Shown piece by piece: positions 62,770 through 64,000 of a stretch of 64,000 nucleotides of DNA; the stretch's first letter is position 1; every line of letters starts with the position of its first letter. Source of the stretch: Chelatococcus sp. HY11 (GTDB lineage Bacteria > Pseudomonadota > Alphaproteobacteria > Rhizobiales > Beijerinckiaceae); the NCBI RefSeq assembly GCF_018398335.1, contig NZ_JAHBRX010000005.1, forward strand, positions 29,898 through 93,897, read 5' to 3'. The notes beneath the pieces were generated by a model. The model searched no databases and was not told where the DNA came from. It saw only the letters and a list, made by a program, of their open reading frames with translations. Made by a program: the position numbers and the translations under genes.

Positions 62770-63705
62770 TCAATCTTGAACTTCCCGCGGCTGCGGCACG
62801 ACCAAACCGAGCCGGCGGGCCCGGTCGAGCAGGGCTTTCACGGAGGAGGCGGCCCATTGCCTGCCGCCGCGTGGCGCCCGCTCCCGCATACGCTCGAGCT
62901 GGGTGGCGATATCGCGCAGGCTCAGATCCGGATCGGCGATGGCGATGCCGGCGACGAGGGTCATCAGGCGGTCCTCGGGGGGACGTCGGGGCGCGCGCTG
63001 AATTAACTGCGGCTCCGCCATCTTCTCGCTCACCAGTCGGTGCACGGCGCGCCGCAACTTCTCGACGGTCCAATTCTGGCCGCGATGGTTCAACACCCGC
63101 ACGACATCGTCCCAGTTGTGCTGGGGCCGCATGCGCTGCACGATCGGCATCCAGGTCGCGGCCGAGGCAATCAAATCGCCGACATAGACTTTTTGCCGCG
63201 CCGCCGAGGCCGCGCGGATCGCTTCGGGCCGGCGCTCTCGCAAGCCGGGATTGCCGGGCAGCTTGCCGCGGGCCATTGCCGCCTTCATGCCCGCCTTGGT
63301 GCGCTCGGCGATCAACGCGCGCTCGAGCTGCGCCACCGCGCCCAGCACCTGCAGCGAGAACATGCCCTGTGGCGTGGAGGTATCGATCGGATCATGCAGC
63401 GAGCGGAAATGCGCCTTGCGCTCCTCGAGATGCTCGATCACCACCAGCAGATGGCTGACCGAGCGGGCGAGACGATCCAGGCGGACCACGACCAGGACGT
63501 CGCCGGCACTGATCTCTCGCAGCAGTTTGGTCAATACGGGCCGTACCCGCGACGCGCCGGATCCGTGCTCCGTGTGGATGATCTGGCAACCGGCCGCGCG
63601 CAACTCATCGACCTGGGCATCGGTTGCCTGTTCCTCAGTTGAAACTCGCGCATAGCCAATCAGGCGTCGGACGGGTGTGCGAAGGGGAGGGGAGGGCGAG
63701 GCCAT
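62770..63705 (-). CDS. Serine recombinase (resolvase/invertase family)
   Basis: The 311-residue protein from ATG 63705 has the resolvase catalytic domain: Ser22 in LIGYARVSTEEQ, the LVVVRLDRLARSVSHLLVVI segment and QLERALIAERTKAGMKAAMA. The C-terminus is about 110 residues longer than that of classic resolvases (for example QHNWDDVVRVLNHRGQNWTV) and probably has extra DNA-binding helices. It may resolve plasmid multimers or come from a transposon. Confidence 0.92.
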   Translation of the reverse strand: MASPSPPLRTPVRRLIGYARVSTEEQATDAQVDELRAAGCQIIHTEHGSGASRVRPVLTKLLREISAGDVLVVVRLDRLARSVSHLLVVIEHLEERKAHFRSLHDPIDTSTPQGMFSLQVLGAVAQLERALIAERTKAGMKAAMARGKLPGNPGLRERRPEAIRAASAARQKVYVGDLIASAATWMPIVQRMRPQHNWDDVVRVLNHRGQNWTVEKLRRAVHRLVSEKMAEPQLIQRAPRRPPEDRLMTLVAGIAIADPDLSLRDIATQLERMRERAPRGGRQWAASSVKALLDRARRLGLVVPQPREVQD

Positions 63706-63759
63706 CGAGATGTCAGTTGTCAAAGTTAGCTTCAATGCGGAGCATGGAAAATCAACATC

Positions 63760-64000
63760 TTAGCGAAGGTCATGGTCACAGCAATCGGCCCCTGATTCCC
63801 CATAGTTGTCTTCACTATGTAGCATAAACTGCCCATACTCTCGTTCAATATCGCCGATTCGGTTTTCGGCGGGGAGGGATGTCGAGACGTGGATGAGCAG
63901 GCTGATCAGATTGCCGAACGCGGCACGCTCGGGCTGTCTGAAGAAGCGAGGCAGGAGGCGCAGCGCCGACTTCCGGTAATAGCGCCCCTTGCTGCTCAGG
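63760..64000 (-). CDS. Hypothetical protein, C-terminal part
   Basis: The minus strand is open from the right edge to a TAA at 63760 (about 79 residues), reading LSSKGRYYRKSALRLLPRFF, then GNLISLLIHVSTSLPAENRI and GDIEREYGQFMLHSEDNYGE. The composition is that of a true protein. I do not recognise the family. The gene starts outside the window. Confidence 0.55.
   Translation of the reverse strand, partial: LSSKGRYYRKSALRLLPRFFRQPERAAFGNLISLLIHVSTSLPAENRIGDIEREYGQFMLHSEDNYGESGADCCDHDLR

Noticed and set aside
62871..63642. Frames of about 200 codons opposite the serine recombinase gene
   Set aside because: Low-complexity Arg/Ala/Pro-rich text expected from antisense of a GC-rich gene.

Overview
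The window reads as part of an alphaproteobacterial plasmid, most likely from the Hyphomicrobiales (rhizobial order). The evidence is a complete repABC replication/partition module with a candidate antisense RNA (56.2-60.2 kb), an intergenic palindrome of a type I know from rhizobial genomes (24.68-24.75 kb), GC-rich coding sequence, and many insertion sequences. I saw no rRNA, tRNA or CRISPR array.

Layout. 1-6.35 kb: a hydantoinase/oxoprolinase pair (hyuB partial, hyuA), a three-gene polar amino-acid ABC transporter and a GntR regulator, all on the + strand. 6.41-9.33 kb: an IS3-family element split by an IS110-family element. 9.5-15.6 kb: accessory genes, mostly without known function (a macrodomain-like protein, an XRE regulator, a zinc-ribbon membrane protein, a secreted protein, a GIY-YIG-like protein, a LuxR-type regulator). 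15.64-44.53 kb: a block bounded by two identical, directly oriented IS6-family copies. It carries a catabolic island: acyl-CoA synthetase, CoA transferase, MaoC hydratase, two acyl-CoA dehydrogenases, a FadB-like fusion, thiolase, SDR, VOC and NTF2-like proteins, an alpha/beta hydrolase, a MalT/LAL-type LuxR activator, a TctABC uptake system, and a full class I P450 system (P450, 2Fe-2S ferredoxin, FAD ferredoxin reductase) beside a KstD/fumarate-reductase-like flavoprotein. 44.5-53.1 kb: low gene density, an IS21 element, orphan hypothetical genes and an AT-rich patch with an HUH/Rep-like protein. 53.1-56 kb: a second, different IS3 element interrupted by the same IS110-family element. 56.2-64 kb: plasmid backbone with repABC, a decayed antitoxin, VapBC, a serine recombinase and a partial gene.

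How it works together (inference): the island would import a carboxylate through TctABC, hydroxylate it with the P450 system, desaturate or oxidise it with the flavoprotein and dehydrogenases, activate it with CoA and degrade it by beta-oxidation-type steps to acetyl-CoA. The substrate cannot be read from sequence; an alicyclic or terpenoid/steroid-like acid is only a guess.

The most striking structures are: (1) two identical IS110/IS1111-type elements inserted at the same codon, directly after the second catalytic Asp, of two unrelated IS3 transposases, which looks like guided targeting of other IS elements, with a structured noncoding region that could hold the bridge RNA; (2) a 254-bp inverted duplication of an SDR gene end with a fold-back tail, fused to the stop codon of the LAL regulator; (3) an IS5 element sitting in the loop of a 12-bp hairpin; (4) the orphan HUH/Rep-like gene.
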